A program made the translations under genes and the position numbers. Of a stretch of 64,000 nucleotides of DNA, positions 8,632 through 15,406 are shown piece after piece. The DNA is from Pseudorhodobacter sp. PARRP1. GTDB lineage: Bacteria > Pseudomonadota > Alphaproteobacteria > Rhodobacterales > Rhodobacteraceae. The notes beneath the pieces were generated by a model, which was not told the origin of the DNA, did no database searches, and was given only the letters and a program-made list of their open reading frames with translations. Every line of letters begins with the position of its first letter. The first letter of the stretch is position 1. The stretch lies in assembly GCA_002256245.1 (NCBI GenBank), contig NKIU01000004.1:186001-250000 (forward strand), in the 5' to 3' direction.

Positions 8632-8683
8632 GCCTCACCTGTGAAGTGAGGCGGCTTTAGACGAAGCCGCGGGGGGATGCAAG
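8632..8683 (-). promoter_or_regulatory. rpsB promoter with overlapping inverted repeat and leader hairpin
   Basis: On the minus strand a -35-like CTTGCA (8678-8683) and a -10-like TCTAAA (8656-8661) are 16 bp apart. The -10 lies inside a perfect 7-bp inverted repeat (GCGGCTT/AAGCCGC, 8651-8670). A second 7-bp hairpin (GCCTCAC/GTGAGGC, 8632-8652) would form at the start of the transcript. S2 is autogenously regulated in other bacteria; whether these hairpins do that here is inference. Confidence 0.5.
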
Positions 8684-8795
8684 AGAGATGGGCAGAAATT
8701 GCGCATTCATCGAATTTGCACGAAGCCGGATTAACAGCATGCTTGCGTGTCGGGGGAAAGCTGGTTTCCTGACTGCGTGGCCGGAAGGAGCGTGC

Positions 8796-10187
8796 ATGGA
8801 TTTCGTGGATATGTTGGTGATCGGCTCGGGTCCTGCGGGGCGCAGGGCGGCGGTGCAATCGGCCAAGCTGGGCAAGTCGGTGCTGGTGGTGGACAAGGGG
8901 CGGCGGTTGGGGGGCGTGTCGGTGCATACCGGCACGATCCCGTCAAAGACCCTGCGCGAGACGGTTCTGAACCTGTCGGGCTGGCGCGAGCGTGGGTTTT
9001 ACGGGCGGGGCTACCGGGTCAAGCAGGATATTCAGGCCTCGGATCTGGTGGCGCGGTTGCACAAGACGCTCGATCACGAGGTGGAGGTGTTGCAGCACCA
9101 GTTCATGCGCAACACGGTGCACAGCATGTTTGCCACCGCGCGCTTTGTCGGCCCGCATGAGGTGGAGTTGACGACTGAGGCGGGCGAGGTCAGCCATATC
9201 GGTTTTGCGCATGCGCTGATCGCGGTGGGCACGCGGCCGCACCGGCCTGACAACGTGCCGTTTGACAAAACCCGGGTGTTTGACAGCGATGAGTTTCTGG
9301 AGCTGCAAAAGCTGCCGCGCACGCTGACGGTGATCGGTGGCGGGGTGATCGGGGTGGAATATGCCACGATCTTTTCGGCGCTGGACGTGCCGGTGACGTT
9401 GATCGAGTCGCGCGACAGCATCCTTGACTTCATCGACCGCGAGATTTGCGACGATTTCATCCATCAGATGCGCGAGCGGGGGATGAGCATCCGGCTTGGC
9501 TCGGGGGTGAAAGAGATTGCGGTGGAGGATAGCGGCGTCACGGTCAGTCTGTCGGATGGGCGGCGGGTGAAGTCGGATGTGCTGCTTTATGCGGCCGGGC
9601 GGACCGGGAATGTGGCAGGCCTGAACCTTGAGGCGGTGGGCATTGCGGTGGACGCGCGGGGGCGGTTGACGGTTGATCCGAAGACCTTCCAGACCTCGAA
9701 CCCCCATATCTATGCGGCAGGCGATGTGATCGGGTTTCCGTCGCTGGCGTCAACCTCGATGGAGCAAGGCCGCGTTGCGGCCTGTCATGCCTTTGGCATC
9801 ACCCTGCCGCCCGCGCCCGAGACGTTTCCCTATGGCATCTATACGGTGCCCGAGATTTCCACCGTGGGCATGTCGGAGGAACAGGTGCGCGCCGAGGGTA
9901 TCGCCTATGAATGCGGCATCGCGCGGTTCCGCGAAACCTCGCGCGGGCATATCATGGGGGTGGCGGCGGGGTTTCTGAAACTGATCTTCGACGTGAGCAC
10001 CCGGCGCTTGCTGGGCGCGCATATCGTGGGCGAAGGCGCGACCGAGTTGATCCATATTGGCCAGGCGGTGATCAACTTGCAGGGCACGGTGGATTTCTTT
10101 GTGCAGAACACCTTCAACTATCCGACCCTGGCCGAGGCTTACAAGGTCGCGGGGCTGGATGCGTGGAACCGGATGGGACAAGCGTAG
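8796..10187 (+). CDS. sthA: Soluble (Si-specific) NAD(P)+ transhydrogenase
   Basis: An FAD enzyme that exchanges reducing equivalents between NADPH and NAD+ in the cytosol. The 463-residue protein has the FAD-binding GSGPAG (10-15) and a second Rossmann motif GGGVIG. At the position where lipoamide dehydrogenase and glutathione reductase carry CxxxxC it has TGTIPSK (45-51), lacking both cysteines, as expected for SthA. ATG 8796 follows GGAAGGAG. The gene stands alone; a hairpin belonging to a dispersed repeat follows the stop. Confidence 0.92.
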   Translation: MDFVDMLVIGSGPAGRRAAVQSAKLGKSVLVVDKGRRLGGVSVHTGTIPSKTLRETVLNLSGWRERGFYGRGYRVKQDIQASDLVARLHKTLDHEVEVLQHQFMRNTVHSMFATARFVGPHEVELTTEAGEVSHIGFAHALIAVGTRPHRPDNVPFDKTRVFDSDEFLELQKLPRTLTVIGGGVIGVEYATIFSALDVPVTLIESRDSILDFIDREICDDFIHQMRERGMSIRLGSGVKEIAVEDSGVTVSLSDGRRVKSDVLLYAAGRTGNVAGLNLEAVGIAVDARGRLTVDPKTFQTSNPHIYAAGDVIGFPSLASTSMEQGRVAACHAFGITLPPAPETFPYGIYTVPEISTVGMSEEQVRAEGIAYECGIARFRETSRGHIMGVAAGFLKLIFDVSTRRLLGAHIVGEGATELIHIGQAVINLQGTVDFFVQNTFNYPTLAEAYKVAGLDAWNRMGQA

Positions 10188-10190
10188 GGG

Positions 10191-10356
10191 CAAAGCGAAG
10201 AAAACGCTCCAGTGGAGCGTTTTTCGCTTTGTTGCTCATAAGCCTGAAAGGCGTTGAGCAAGGGGTGTTGTCCCGCAAACCAGTCGCTTCACAATCTGGC
10301 CGCGCCTGCCGGGGGCAGGCAGGCGCGGCCAGATTTGTCTGCGGCCAAATCTGGCA
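10191..10356 (-). repeat. Structured intergenic repeat, copy A (includes sthA terminator hairpin)
   Basis: This is the inverted-orientation copy of the element at 19646-19841. Read on the minus strand it holds three parts. First is hairpin CCAGATTTG/CAAATCTGG (10329-10354). Second is a GC hairpin GCGCCTGCC/GGCAGGCGC. Third is a conserved segment with CACCCCTTGCTCAAC and TTATGAGCAAC, ending in a nested hairpin (10191-10231) with outer arms CAAAGCG/CGCTTTG and inner arms ACGCTCC/GGAGCGT followed by T. On the plus strand that last hairpin is also a good terminator for sthA. Confidence 0.75.
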
Positions 10357-10403
10357 AGACAACAAGCCTTGAAAATCCGGACCATCCTTGCGATGACACC
10401 GAC

Positions 10404-11294
10404 ATGACACCAGACATTCTTTGCATCGGTTCCGTTTTGTGGGACATCATTGGCCGCTCGTCCATCGCGATGCGGCTTGGCTCGGACGTGCCCGGTCGGA
10501 TCACGCGGCTGCCGGGGGGCGTGGCGATGAATATCGCGATGACGCTGGCGCGGTTTGGCCTGACCCCTGCCCTGCTCTCTGCCGTGGGCAAGGACGCGGA
10601 AGGCGATGAACTGGTCGCGGCCTGCCTGCGCATGGGCATGGTCACCGATCAGCTTTACCGATCAGAGGATTTGCCAACCGACATCTATATGGCGATTGAG
10701 GGCGCAAACGGCCTGATCGCGGCCATCGCCGATGCACATTCGCTGGAAGCTGCCGGCGACAAGATTTTGCGCCCGCTTGCGGATGGCCGGTTGGGCACGG
10801 CAGAGCATCCGTGGCGGGGCATGGTGGCGCTGGACGGCAATCTGACTGTTGCACTGTTGTCCGAGATCGCCCATTCGCCGCTGTTTGCCGCAGCCGATCT
10901 GCGCGTGGCCCCGGCAAGCCCCGGAAAAGCCGAGCGTTTGTTGCCGCTGCTGCATCATCCGACGGCGACGTTCTATGTCAATCTGGAAGAAGCCCGCCTG
11001 ATCGGCAAATCCAATTACGCCGATGCGCCCGAGGCCGCGGCAGGCTTGCTGGCGCATGGCGCGGCGCGGGTTCTGGTGACCAATGGCGGCAAGCCCTGCG
11101 CTGAAGGCACCCAAGGCATTGGCGTGATTTCGGCAGCGCCGCCGCCGGTGATGGTCACGCGCATCACCGGCGCGGGCGATACTTTCATGGCCGCGCATAT
11201 CGTGGCCGACCGTCGCGGCGATGCGCGTGCGGCTGCCCTTGCGGCGGCGCTGGCCGCTGCTGCCGCTTATGTTTCAGGAGAACAACCGTCATGA
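10404..11294 (+). CDS. psuK: PfkB-family sugar kinase, probable pseudouridine kinase
   Basis: A 296-residue PfkB/ribokinase-fold kinase with N-terminal glycine-rich LPGGVAMNIA and the C-terminal signature ITGAGDTF, whose Asp near 256 is the catalytic base. The assignment as pseudouridine kinase (pseudouridine to its 5'-phosphate) rests mainly on context: the next gene, overlapping by 4 bp, is pseudouridine-5'-phosphate glycosidase, the following enzyme of the pathway. No transporter gene is adjacent. I chose ATG 10404; an upstream in-frame extension reads through the intergenic repeat and is not credible. Confidence 0.82.
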   Translation: MTPDILCIGSVLWDIIGRSSIAMRLGSDVPGRITRLPGGVAMNIAMTLARFGLTPALLSAVGKDAEGDELVAACLRMGMVTDQLYRSEDLPTDIYMAIEGANGLIAAIADAHSLEAAGDKILRPLADGRLGTAEHPWRGMVALDGNLTVALLSEIAHSPLFAAADLRVAPASPGKAERLLPLLHHPTATFYVNLEEARLIGKSNYADAPEAAAGLLAHGAARVLVTNGGKPCAEGTQGIGVISAAPPPVMVTRITGAGDTFMAAHIVADRRGDARAAALAAALAAAAAYVSGEQPS

Positions 11295-12211
11295 CGCTCG
11301 ACCTTTTGACCTTCTCGCCCGAAGTTGCCGCCGCCCGCGCCGCAGGCACCGCCATCGTGGCGCTGGAATCCACCATCATCACCCACGGCATGCCGTTTCC
11401 GCAGAATGTCGAGGCCGCGCGGGCTGTGGAGGCTGAAGTGCGCGCGCATGGCGCGACCCCGGCGACGATTGCGGTGATGGGCGGGCGTATTCTGATTGGG
11501 CTGACCGATCAGCAACTGGATGCGTTGGGTCAGGCCAAGGACGTGATGAAAATCTCGCGCGCCGATATTGCCGCCTGCATCGCCAAGGGCGCTGTGGGGG
11601 CGACGACAGTGGCCGCGACGATGATCTGCGCGCGGCTGGCGGGGATTGATGTGTTCGCCACCGGGGGGATTGGCGGCGTGCATCGCGGGGCGGAGTTGTC
11701 GTTTGATATCTCTGCCGATCTGCCGGAATTGGGTGACACGGCGGTGACGGTGGTGGCGGCGGGGGCGAAGGCCATTCTCGATTTGCCGAAAACGCTGGAA
11801 TATCTGGAAACCAAGGGCGTGCCGGTGATCGCGTTTGGGCAAGATGCGTTTCCGGCGTTCTGGTCGCGCGACTCCGGGCTGAAATCGCCGCTGCGGATGG
11901 ATACGGCGGCCGAGATTGCCAGCGCCCAACTGATGCGGACGCGGCTCGGTCTGCCGGGCGGGCAGCTGGTGGCCAATCCGATCCCTGTGGCCGATGAAAT
12001 CCCGCGCGATCAGATCAACCCGGCGATTGAACAGGCGCTGGCCGAGGCCGAAGCGCAGGGCATCGCCGCCAAGGAAGTGACGCCGTTTCTGTTGCAGCGG
12101 ATATTTGAGCTGACCGAGGGGCGTTCGCTGGTGTCAAACATCGCCCTTGTTTTGAACAACGCACGGCTGGGGGCTGCGATTGCGCGCGAAATCGTCGTGC
12201 AGCGCGGCTAA
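11291..12211 (+). CDS. psuG: Pseudouridine-5'-phosphate glycosidase
   Basis: Cleaves the C-C glycosidic bond of pseudouridine 5'-phosphate to uracil and ribose 5-phosphate, recycling modified nucleosides from RNA turnover. The 306-residue protein has the family motif ALESTIITHGMP (Glu26 within it), TGGIGGVHRG in the middle, and NPARL-like VLNNARLGAAIA near the C-terminus. Length is normal. ATG overlaps the kinase stop (ATGA), so the two are translationally coupled. Confidence 0.94.
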   Translation: MTLDLLTFSPEVAAARAAGTAIVALESTIITHGMPFPQNVEAARAVEAEVRAHGATPATIAVMGGRILIGLTDQQLDALGQAKDVMKISRADIAACIAKGAVGATTVAATMICARLAGIDVFATGGIGGVHRGAELSFDISADLPELGDTAVTVVAAGAKAILDLPKTLEYLETKGVPVIAFGQDAFPAFWSRDSGLKSPLRMDTAAEIASAQLMRTRLGLPGGQLVANPIPVADEIPRDQINPAIEQALAEAEAQGIAAKEVTPFLLQRIFELTEGRSLVSNIALVLNNARLGAAIAREIVVQRG

Positions 12212-12267
12212 GGCCATTGTGATGGCGGGGATGGCTGCTTAGGTTGCCGTCAAACTCAGGAGTGTTC

Positions 12268-12957
12268 ATGGCTGACCCTGCCCCGCGCCGATCGTTGCTT
12301 GCTGGCTTTCGGGCCTCGTTCCTGACCGGGCTGGTGGTAGTGCTGCCGGTGGGCCTGACGATTTACGTCGTCTGGGGCGTGATCGGTTATATCGATGGCT
12401 GGATTTTGCCGCTGATCCCCGGCTATTACCAGCCCGAGGCGATCTTGCACCGCACCTTCGGCCCCGAGGTGAATTTTCCGGTGCGCGGCGTGGGTGTGCT
12501 GGTGTTTCTGGTGTTCACAGCACTGGTCGGCTGGCTTGCGCGCGGGCTGATCGGGCGGTCGGTGATGCGGCAGGCGGAGACCGTGGTGGACCGCGTGCCG
12601 CTGGTGCGCTCGGTTTATTCGGGGTTGAAGCAGATCACCGAGACGTTCTTTGCCAAATCCGAGAAAAGCTTTGATCGGACCTGTCTGGTGGAGTTTCCGC
12701 GTGCGGGATATTGGGCGGTGGGGATGGTGGCGACGACGCCGAAGGGGGAAATCGCGGCAAAACTGCCGGGGGGCGACCCGATGGTGGCGGTGTTTGTGGG
12801 CCTGACGCCGATGACCTCGGGGATGTTGTTGTTCGTGCCGGAAAAGGACGTGATTTTCCTTGAGATGAAGGCGGATGAGGCGGTGAAGATGATCGTCTCG
12901 GCGGGGTTGGTCTATCCGCAGGCACGCGAAGCGGTGGCGGCGATTGCGGCGCGGTGA
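12268..12957 (+). CDS. DUF502-family membrane protein
   Basis: A 229-residue protein of the DUF502 family, widespread in proteobacteria and of unknown biochemical role. Two N-terminal membrane segments (about 13-40 and 65-88) precede a soluble region with the family motifs VPLVRSVYSGLKQ and GLTPMTSGM. ATG 12268 follows CAGGAG and was preferred to a start eight codons upstream. It may be a separate unit from psuG, 56 bp upstream. Confidence 0.85.
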   Translation: MADPAPRRSLLAGFRASFLTGLVVVLPVGLTIYVVWGVIGYIDGWILPLIPGYYQPEAILHRTFGPEVNFPVRGVGVLVFLVFTALVGWLARGLIGRSVMRQAETVVDRVPLVRSVYSGLKQITETFFAKSEKSFDRTCLVEFPRAGYWAVGMVATTPKGEIAAKLPGGDPMVAVFVGLTPMTSGMLLFVPEKDVIFLEMKADEAVKMIVSAGLVYPQAREAVAAIAAR

Positions 12958-13205
12958 TGGGTTGCGGGCGGGACACTGACCTTTTTTCTTGCCCGGAATA
13001 AAGGCGCTTTAGCGCCGCCGGGCCGCGCCCGACCTCCCCCCGGGAGGGCGCGTTGCAGCGGTTGCCAGCAGAAATCCGGTGGGATTGCCTGAACTATCAA
13101 GCGCCTAGAACCAGCCTGTGCGCGCCATCCCGAGGTCGGGCGCGGCCCTGTGTGGTTTGGCACCAGAGGCCCCGGATCAAGTCCGGGGCAGCGGCGGGGA
13201 TGGTA
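12958..13205. repeat. Intergenic mosaic of inverted repeats between convergent genes
   Basis: This 248-bp gap carries a 17-bp perfect inverted repeat (GGGCCGCGCCCGACCTC at 13020-13036 and its complement at 13132-13148) enclosing 95 bp. It also holds an internal GC hairpin near 13030-13055 and, to the right, CCCCGGA/TCCGGGG with loop TCAAG (about 13171-13190). That last motif is a hairpin commonly scattered between genes in alphaproteobacteria. The left module resembles the GC hairpin of the repeats at 10191 and 19646. No protein-coding frame is credible here. Confidence 0.6.
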
Positions 13206-13976
13206 TTACAACGCCGTCCAGCCGCCATCGACCGAGATCGTGGTGCCTGTCACCTGATCAGCCGCGGGTGAGCAGAGATAGACGGTGGTGCCGCCGATCT
13301 GTTCCACCGTGGCGAACTGGCGTGAGGGTTGGCGCAAAAGCATCACCTCGCGGATGACGGTTTCGCGGTCCATGCCGTGCACCTTCATCTGATCGGGGAT
13401 TTGCGCCTCGACCAAGGGGGTCAGCACATAGCCGGGGCAGATCGCGTTGCAGGTGATGCCCTGGCCTGCGGTTTCCAGCGCCACGGTTTTCGACAGGCCG
13501 ACCACACCGTGCTTGGCGGCGATATAGGCCGATTTGAACGGGCTTGCGGTCAGCCCATGCGCCGAGGCGATGTTGACCACCCTGCCCCAGCCCTTCGCGC
13601 GCATGCCGGGCAAGGCGGCGGCGGTGGTGTGGAAGGCGGAACTGAGGTTGATCGCGATGATCTGGTCCCATTTCTCGGCTGGAAATTCGTCAACTGGGGC
13701 GACAAACTGGATGCCTGCGTTGTTCACCAGAATATCGCAGCCGCCCGCCTTTTCGATCAACCCCCGGCAGTCGGCCCCTTTCGACATATCGGCGGCGATG
13801 TAGCGGGCGCTCACGCCATGCCGCTTGGCCAGATCGGCGGCAAGGGCGTGATCTTCGGCGCGGTCGGTGAAGCTGTTGAGCACCACATCGGCCCCGGCCC
13901 GCGCCAATTCTTCGGCCACGCCCAGACCAATGCCCGAATTCGACCCGGTGATGATCGCGCGTTTTCCTTGCAGCAT
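13206..13976 (-). CDS. hbdH: 3-hydroxybutyrate dehydrogenase
   Basis: A short-chain dehydrogenase that oxidises 3-hydroxybutyrate to acetoacetate with NAD+, the step after depolymerisation of poly-3-hydroxybutyrate. The 256-residue protein has the cofactor motif GSNSGIG (11-17), NNAG, and the tetrad Asn110, Ser138, Tyr151 and Lys155. Segments such as AHGLTASPFKSAY and the ending TTISVDGGWTAL match the 3-hydroxybutyrate subfamily. I chose ATG 13976, preceded by GAGGGGG. No other PHB gene is adjacent. Confidence 0.9.
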   Translation of the reverse strand: MLQGKRAIITGSNSGIGLGVAEELARAGADVVLNSFTDRAEDHALAADLAKRHGVSARYIAADMSKGADCRGLIEKAGGCDILVNNAGIQFVAPVDEFPAEKWDQIIAINLSSAFHTTAAALPGMRAKGWGRVVNIASAHGLTASPFKSAYIAAKHGVVGLSKTVALETAGQGITCNAICPGYVLTPLVEAQIPDQMKVHGMDRETVIREVMLLRQPSRQFATVEQIGGTTVYLCSPAADQVTGTTISVDGGWTAL

Positions 13977-14176
13977 TGCGGCCCCCTCGTTTGTTGCAGC
14001 GCAGCATACCGCAATCGCAGGCCAAGGCCAGTGGCCGCGCGCCTTCCTCAAAACATCGCAATTTTAGCTAAATTTCAACCACGCCACGTCACAGTCGCAG
14101 GCCATAACGCGCAAAGTTTTAACCAGTAAGCGCGCGACCCGTGTGGCATCGGCGCTGGAAGCAAAGGACGCCTGCC
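13977..14176. other. Divergent promoter region between hbdH and the RTX gene
   Basis: This 200-bp gap contains an AT-rich palindrome TTTAGCTAAA (14063-14072), which could be an operator or promoter element for either divergent gene, and a TTTTAACCAG segment near 14116. No further gene or RNA is evident. Confidence 0.3.
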
Positions 14177-15121
14177 ATGCCCGAAATCACGATGACGCTG
14201 ACCTCGACGCTTTACGTCATGCGGATGATGACCTCTGAAACCACCGCCATCGAAGTGACGATCCGCGGCGTCGGTCTAAGCTATGACACCGACACCGGGC
14301 GGCTGATCGGTGGGCAGATCGACGATGTGTCGCTGACCAGCTATTTGACCTCGGGCAAGAAGCCGCAACCGCAGTGGGTGCAACAGGTCAGCGGCATCGG
14401 CCTGAACGCCGACAAGATGGCCGACCTGCTGGGCGACAGCTTTTGGAACCACAGCAAGGTGATGCTCGACCGGTTTGAAAAGTTGATCGGCCTGCATGAT
14501 GCGACCTCTTACAGCTATTTCTCGAAGGACAAGTCTTATACGGCGGCGACCGACCATGATGACAGGATTGTCGGATCAAAGTTTACCGATTGGATCGAGG
14601 CCAACGGCGGCGATGACAAGGTTTATGGCGGCAAGGGCCACGATCACCTTGACGGTGGCAAGGGCAACGACTTGCTTGATGGCGGCGCGGGCAATGATTG
14701 GCTGACCGACAGCAGCGGGCGCAACAGCCTGTTTGGCGGTGCGGGCCATGATACGCTGCGCGGCGGAAGCGACAGCGATGTGTTGGCGGGCGGCAAAGGC
14801 AATGACCTGATCTTTGGCAATGGGGGCGACGACATTGCCAGCGGCGGGCGCGGCAGCGATACCTTTGTGTTCAACCCCAGACAGGCCGGCCATCTGACCA
14901 TTCAGGATTTTGACGCGTCGGATGTGCTGGTCAATCTTGTGGTCGGCTCGGCTGAGGAAGGCTACAAAGACTTCATGGAACATGCCGAGCAACTGGGTCG
15001 CACCGTGCTTTACCATTCCGGCGACATCACTGTGATCTTGAACAACGTCGATCTGCGCGCGCTGGATGTGAAGAACTTCGCGGATGCGTCGGTGGTGAAA
15101 GAAGCCGGGCTTTTGGAGTAG
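14177..15121 (+). CDS. RTX (haemolysin-type calcium-binding) repeat protein
   Basis: A 314-residue protein, probably secreted through a type I system. After a non-repeat N-terminal region (1-135) it has a run of nonapeptide RTX repeats of the form GGxGxD (about 140-225: GGKGHD, GGKGND, GGAGND, GGAGHD, GGKGND, GGRGSD), which fold into a calcium-bound beta roll. A C-terminal region of about 90 residues would carry the secretion signal. There is no N-terminal signal peptide, consistent with type I export, and no export genes are nearby. Its activity is unknown. Confidence 0.85.
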   Translation: MPEITMTLTSTLYVMRMMTSETTAIEVTIRGVGLSYDTDTGRLIGGQIDDVSLTSYLTSGKKPQPQWVQQVSGIGLNADKMADLLGDSFWNHSKVMLDRFEKLIGLHDATSYSYFSKDKSYTAATDHDDRIVGSKFTDWIEANGGDDKVYGGKGHDHLDGGKGNDLLDGGAGNDWLTDSSGRNSLFGGAGHDTLRGGSDSDVLAGGKGNDLIFGNGGDDIASGGRGSDTFVFNPRQAGHLTIQDFDASDVLVNLVVGSAEEGYKDFMEHAEQLGRTVLYHSGDITVILNNVDLRALDVKNFADASVVKEAGLLE

Positions 15122-15151
15122 AAGCCCGCTACACCCGCCCAAATCTTGCCC

Positions 15152-15179
15152 AAAGGCCCCCGAGATTCGGGGGCCTTTT
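15152..15179 (+). terminator. Rho-independent terminator after the RTX gene
   Basis: AAAGGCCCCCGA and TCGGGGGCCTTTT form an 11-12 bp GC-rich stem ending in T, 30 bp past the stop. The A-rich 5' arm means it could also stop minus-strand transcription. Confidence 0.85.
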
Positions 15180-15216
15180 GCTTTGGCGCTCAGCGATCTG
15201 GCCCGCAGGATATGCC

Positions 15217-15293
15217 AAAAAAAAACGCCCGCACGAAGCGGGCGTTAAGTTATTGAGGCAGGTTTCATACAGGCAAGAAACCTATCGAGCAGT
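15217..15293 (-). ncRNA. Candidate small RNA on the minus strand
   Basis: On the minus strand a TATAAG -10 (15300-15305) lies 17 bp from TTGGAG (15323-15328). A predicted start near 15293 would give a transcript of about 77 nt. It ends in a strong terminator: a 9-bp stem AACGCCCGC/GCGGGCGTT with loop TTCGT, then nine T (15217-15246). The 5' half can form a stem AGGTTTC/GAAACCT, or alternatively ACCTA/TAGGT sharing the same AGGT. No minus-strand gene lies upstream that needs this terminator. The segment is unusually AT-rich. I do not recognise it as a known RNA family. Confidence 0.55.
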
Positions 15294-15406
15294 AGGTATC
15301 TTATAGCCTTGTTGGCGGCGCTCTCCAAGTTAAAAGTTTGAAAAGGTTGGATTGCCCGCATAGGTTGGGGCTCAATAAAAACAGGCTGCGAAGGATTGTT
15401 GCCAGA

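Noticed and set aside
6722-8644. A 640-codon plus-strand frame over tsf and rpsB
   Set aside because: Antisense shadow of two conserved translation genes.
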